Positions 4,695 through 5,004 of a stretch of DNA of 5,004 nucleotides are shown one piece after another. Position 1 is the stretch's first letter. Every line of letters starts with the position of its first letter. The position numbers were made by a program, and so were the translations under genes. The stretch is taken from the NCBI GenBank assembly GCA_900764025.1, contig CAAFMM010000411.1, positions 1-5,004 on the forward strand, in the 5' to 3' direction. The notes under the pieces were generated by a model. That model had not been told where the DNA came from. It searched no databases and was given only the letters and a program-made list of their open reading frames with translations. This stretch comes from an uncultured Collinsella sp. (GTDB lineage Bacteria; Actinomycetota; Coriobacteriia; Coriobacteriales; Coriobacteriaceae).

Positions 4695-5004
4695 ACGAAC
4701 CCCCTTCCAACAAATCAACGACTTTAAGTATACGCCCCAGGCACGCTTCCCAAGAGACCGCCGACGGCTCGAACGTCGAAGGCGGCGCCGCAAGCGCCTG
4801 CGCGATAGCATCTGCCAGCGCGCGCTCAAACAGCGGAAGGTCGGCCGCCACGGGCGTGTCGACATCCGTCATACGCGGCGACGCCACCCACGTCACGGGA
4901 GCACCGGGAAGCATCGCCTCCATCCAGGGACGAACGCCGGGCAAATCGGTCGCCACAACTTTGCAGCCGCACGCGAGGGCCTCGATCGTCACGAGCGGCA
5001 GACC
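4687..5004 (-). CDS. C-terminal fragment of a GT4-like (group 1) glycosyltransferase
   Basis: The last 105 residues of a protein run in from the window edge. The visible start GLPLVTIEALACGCKVVATDLPG is the sugar-nucleotide-binding motif of the C-terminal Rossmann domain of GT-B fold, family 4 glycosyltransferases; Glu8 would be the second Glu of the E-x7-E motif, with the first just outside the window. The remainder (DLPLFERALADAIAQAL, then a Trp-containing helix WEACLGRILKVVDLLEG) fits the usual C-terminal helices. There is no start codon to assign; the GTG at 4992 is an internal Val. The stop TAA (4689-4687) overlaps the selD ATG by 8 bp in a different frame, so the two genes are probably cotranscribed. 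Donor and acceptor sugars cannot be told from this part. Confidence 0.85.
   Translation of the reverse strand, partial: GLPLVTIEALACGCKVVATDLPGVRPWMEAMLPGAPVTWVASPRMTDVDTPVAADLPLFERALADAIAQALAAPPSTFEPSAVSWEACLGRILKVVDLLEGGSYG
4700..4708 (-). promoter_or_regulatory. Ribosome binding site of selD
   Basis: The purine tract GGAAGGGGG lies 5 nt before the ATG at 4694, inside the end of the glycosyltransferase gene. It supports the full-length start that includes the Sec codon, while nothing comparable precedes TTG 4634. Confidence 0.65.

Noticed and set aside
4644..4865. Short minus-strand open frame of 73 residues ending at the UGA
   Set aside because: Only its last 16 codons are real: they are the start of selD before the Sec codon. 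The part before ATG 4694 is arginine-rich out-of-frame reading of the glycosyltransferase gene.
1..5004. CRISPR arrays, insertion sequences, phage genes or defence systems
   Set aside because: There are no direct repeat arrays, transposase-like frames, terminal inverted repeats or unusual composition. The window is fully accounted for by housekeeping and selenium genes.

Overview
This window comes from a GC-rich bacterium. All supported genes lie on the minus strand, so transcription runs from high to low coordinates. The GC-rich coding sequence, strong Shine-Dalgarno sites and gene content suggest an anaerobic gut actinobacterium of the Coriobacteriia, possibly Collinsella-like. That placement is inference from overall impression; no taxonomic marker is complete here.

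Layout in transcription order: (1) 5004-4687, the C-terminal end of a GT4-like glycosyltransferase, cut by the window edge. (2) 4694-3645, selD, selenide water dikinase. Its start overlaps the glycosyltransferase stop, and its codon 17 is an in-frame UGA at exactly the position of the catalytic Cys17 of E. coli SelD, so it reads as a selenoprotein. A perfect GC-rich inverted repeat follows at the right distance for a bacterial SECIS element. (3) 3583-2957, a two-domain YedF-type protein (TusA-like plus DsrE-like). (4) 2937-2686, a small DUF3343 protein (putative Se/S carrier-like). (5) 2689-1550, a class V PLP-dependent cysteine desulfurase-like protein, translationally coupled to the DUF3343 gene by an ATGA overlap. 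(6) 1535-1506, a strong intrinsic terminator closing this group. (7) 1482-124, brnQ, a branched-chain amino acid carrier. (8) 32-1, the 5' part of a tRNA gene, probably tRNA-Pro, preceded by a good sigma-70-type promoter.

Genes 2 to 5 form a selenium-handling cluster. The desulfurase-like enzyme would mobilise S or Se from cysteine or selenocysteine. DUF3343 and YedF are candidate carriers or sulfurtransferases. SelD makes selenophosphate, the donor for selenocysteine, 2-selenouridine and selenium-dependent molybdenum hydroxylases. SelD itself appears to need selenocysteine, so the host should also carry selA, selB and tRNA-Sec, none of which is in the window.

The main annotation trap is selD. 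A standard gene caller would stop at the UGA and start again at TTG 4634, giving a SelD without its catalytic N-terminus. No gap over 300 bases lacks a gene, and the large plus-strand open frames are shadows of the minus-strand genes.
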